Shown in pieces: positions 62,746-64,000 of a DNA stretch of 64,000 bases (position 1 is the stretch's first letter; each line of letters starts with the position of its first letter). The stretch comes from an uncultured Clostridia bacterium (GTDB taxonomy: Bacteria; Bacillota; Clostridia; Oscillospirales; Oscillospiraceae): NCBI GenBank assembly GCA_947307255.1, contig CAMZIO010000004.1, positions 1-64,000 of the forward strand, given 5' to 3'. The translations under genes were made by a program, and so were the position numbers. The notes under the pieces are model-generated. The model was not told the origin of the DNA, searched no databases, and saw nothing but the letters and a program-made list of their open reading frames with translations.

Positions 62746-63693
62746 ATGGAATACGACAAGCGCATTGCCAATTTCACCGTGGGGGACGCGATTGAGGGCT
62801 TTTACGTGCTCAAGACCGCCCAGATCAAAACCAGCAACAGCGGAAAGCCCTTTTTGGCCGCCGCGCTGAGCGACCGCAGCGGCGTCATCGATGCCAAGGC
62901 GTGGGATTACGCCGGGCCGATTGGCGGCGCGCACGACGGGAAGATTGTCAAGGTGCGCGGCACGGTGTCGGAGTATCGCGGCGCGCTGCAGCTTACGATC
63001 GAGCGGATCCGCCTGTGCGACGAGCGGGACCCCGTGGACCTCGCGGCGCTGGTGCCGGTGGCGCCGATCGACGCAGAGGCGACGTTTGCCTTCGTGCAAA
63101 AGCTCGCCGCATCCATCGAGGATGCGGACTATCGCGCCGTCTGCACCGCCATGCTCGCCCGGCACGAGACGGCGCTGCGCGCAATCCCGGCAGCCAAAAG
63201 CGTGCACCACGGCTTCGTGGCGGGGCTTTTGATGCACACGGCGAATATGCTGCGCACGGCGGATTTTCTCGCCGGGCTTTACGCGGACACGGTGGATCGC
63301 AGCCTGCTGCTGGCGGGTACGCTGCTGCACGACTTTGCCAAAGAGAAGGAGTTCACCTTCTCCGAGCTGGGCCTTGTGACGGAGTATTCCGTTCGGGGCG
63401 AGTTGCTGGGCCATCTGGTCATGGGTGCGCAGGAGGTCGCGGCGGTGGCCGCAGAGCTGAGCGTGCCGGAGGAGAAGTCCGTACTGCTCCAGCACATGAT
63501 CCTTTCGCACCACGGCGAGCCGGAATTCGGCGCGGCGGTGCGCCCGATGTGCGCCGAAAGCGAGCTGCTGTCTCTGATCGACCAGATCGACAGCCGCATG
63601 GAGATTTACCGCGAGACGCTCGCGGAGCTGGCCCCCGGCCGCTTCAGCGGCAAGATCTTCGCGCTGGACAAGAAGATCTATCGCCACGAATAA
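62746..63693 (+). CDS. yhaM: YhaM-type 3'-5' exoribonuclease
   Basis: A 315-aa protein. N-terminal OB-fold (SGKPFLAAALSDRSGVIDAK) and an HD phosphohydrolase domain: HHGFVAGLLMHTANMLR, LLHDFAKEKEF (HD), and ILSHHGEPEFGAAV. This architecture is YhaM, which trims RNA and single-stranded DNA 3' ends in low-GC Gram-positives. AAGGAG precedes the ATG. Follows the MATE gene by 12 nt. Confidence 0.93.
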   Translation: MEYDKRIANFTVGDAIEGFYVLKTAQIKTSNSGKPFLAAALSDRSGVIDAKAWDYAGPIGGAHDGKIVKVRGTVSEYRGALQLTIERIRLCDERDPVDLAALVPVAPIDAEATFAFVQKLAASIEDADYRAVCTAMLARHETALRAIPAAKSVHHGFVAGLLMHTANMLRTADFLAGLYADTVDRSLLLAGTLLHDFAKEKEFTFSELGLVTEYSVRGELLGHLVMGAQEVAAVAAELSVPEEKSVLLQHMILSHHGEPEFGAAVRPMCAESELLSLIDQIDSRMEIYRETLAELAPGRFSGKIFALDKKIYRHE

Positions 63694-63694
63694 G

Positions 63695-63734
63695 CGCAAG
63701 CCCCGCGCCAAACGGCGCGGGGCTTGCGGGTTTT
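63695..63734 (+). terminator. Terminator of yhaM
   Basis: Near-perfect 15-bp stem (CGCAAGCCCCGCGCC) with a 4-nt loop, then GG and four Ts. The stem ends 4 nt before the stop codon of the convergent 51-aa ORF (63733), which the Ts overlap. Confidence 0.8.
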
Positions 63735-63888
63735 ACGATTCCGGTGCGGAAAGGACGGCTTCCTCCGCCGCCAGCATGGCGGCGTTGAGGACTTTGCGAG
63801 CAGCAGCAGGCTCACCCTGCTCCAACGATTCCACCGCGTCCGCCATGGCCGCGAACAGCTTGTAATACAGACGCTCGTAAAGGGCCAT
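63733..63888 (-). CDS. 51-aa helical protein of unknown function
   Basis: A 51-aa ORF, MALYERLYYKLFAAMADAV then LEQGEPAAARKVLNAAML and an acidic tail. Predicted to be helical and soluble; not recognised. AGGGGCG lies 7 nt before the ATG at 63888. Longer forms of this ORF run back through a minus-strand terminator, so they are unlikely. It sits just downstream of the possible 6S RNA. Confidence 0.6.
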   Translation of the reverse strand: MALYERLYYKLFAAMADAVESLEQGEPAAARKVLNAAMLAAEEAVLSAPES

Positions 63889-63906
63889 TGCGTGTCGCCC
63901 CTGTAT

Positions 63907-63933
63907 AAAAAATGGCGCGGCAGAGCCGCGCCA
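63907..63933 (-). terminator. Minus-strand terminator upstream of the 51-aa ORF
   Basis: Minus strand: 9-bp stem (TGGCGCGGC/GCCGCGCCA) with a TCT loop and six Ts. It ends a transcript entering from beyond the right edge. Confidence 0.88.
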
Positions 63934-64000
63934 CGAAAAACGCAGAGGCTCCGCGCTGTCAGGCAAGTTCGTCATGCACATGGTTACCCAAGGTATGCGA
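63934..64000 (-). ncRNA. ssrS: Possible 3' part of 6S RNA (partial)
   Basis: Minus-strand sequence of 67 nt directly upstream of the terminator, running off the window edge. It reads CCTTGGGTAACCATG... GACAGCGCGG, which resembles the 3' half of bacterial 6S RNA from memory only, and no ORF with a ribosome binding site covers it. Without the 5' half the fold cannot be tested. Confidence 0.35.

Overview
The window is a compact, GC-rich (roughly 60% by eye) bacterial chromosome segment. Its gene content points to a spore-forming, mostly anaerobic member of the Clostridia, probably Oscillospiraceae/Ruminococcaceae. Evidence: sporulation genes (yabP, yabQ, a SpoVB-type flippase), a long-form ribosome hibernation factor, oxygen-independent HemZ and a PflX-like radical SAM enzyme, low-GC-type genes (recD2, rqcP, divIC, yhaM), consensus sigma-A promoters with 16-18 bp spacers, and strong AGGAGG ribosome binding sites. 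The taxonomic call is inference; there is no rRNA gene here. I found no tRNA, rRNA operon, CRISPR array, prophage or transposase.

Layout. 1-10.7 kb (minus): mreB, then a DNA-repair block of comF, recD2, a small membrane protein, uvrA, a YbaK-type deacylase, uvrB and radC. 10.9-13.0 kb: an iron-sulfur module, nifS-nifU on minus with a divergent IscR-like Rrf2 regulator; the two promoters and paired ACCTA/TAGGT inverted repeats can be read directly. 13.2-15.8 kb: an anion permease, exodeoxyribonuclease III and an unknown coiled-coil protein. 16.0-21.7 kb (plus): rlmI, a radical SAM/SPASM protein, mutY, thymidine kinase, a PflX-like radical SAM protein, a dCMP deaminase and a GNAT acetyltransferase. 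21.7-23.0 kb: an AT-rich membrane-protein gene bounded by imperfect inverted repeats. 23.0-24.1 kb: rpsF-ssb-rpsR. 24.3-27.4 kb: a lipoprotein, gap and hpf. 27.4-28.0 kb: a 540-bp gene-free stretch with a candidate small RNA. 28.0-30.4 kb: a TetR-ABC-FtsX operon.

30.5-42.5 kb is a long minus-strand block: recJ, relA, dtd, a metallo-beta-lactamase-fold hydrolase, hemZ, a purine nucleoside phosphorylase, spoVB, mazG, hup, rqcP, yabP, yabQ and divIC. It joins stringent response, translation quality control, sporulation cortex/coat and division functions. 42.7-48.6 kb holds an SLH-domain protein, a small P-loop ATPase, pgi, a 5-formyl-THF cyclo-ligase divergent from folD, and a DUF3810-type membrane metallopeptidase-like protein. 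48.7-55.0 kb is an oligopeptide ABC operon (AI-2E-family permease, then dppA-B-C-D-F). 55.1-59.2 kb (plus) is a lipid kinase, then a zinc operon (zur-znuA-znuC-znuB) with a Fur/Zur-like box at its promoter. 59.4-63.9 kb holds an M23 peptidase with LysM and G5 domains, a MATE transporter, yhaM and a 51-aa protein. A possible 3' end of 6S RNA runs off the right edge.

Most of the window is conserved housekeeping. I did not see a clear new multi-gene defence or biosynthetic system. The points most worth checking are: a FolD homologue lacking the catalytic Lys and Gln; the inverted-repeat-flanked AT-rich gene; the iscR/nifS operator layout, which also moves the nifS start; the yabQ/divIC overlap beside a T6 tract; the candidate small RNA; a palindromic -35 hexamer shared by two divergent promoters; and a two-hairpin repeat present twice.
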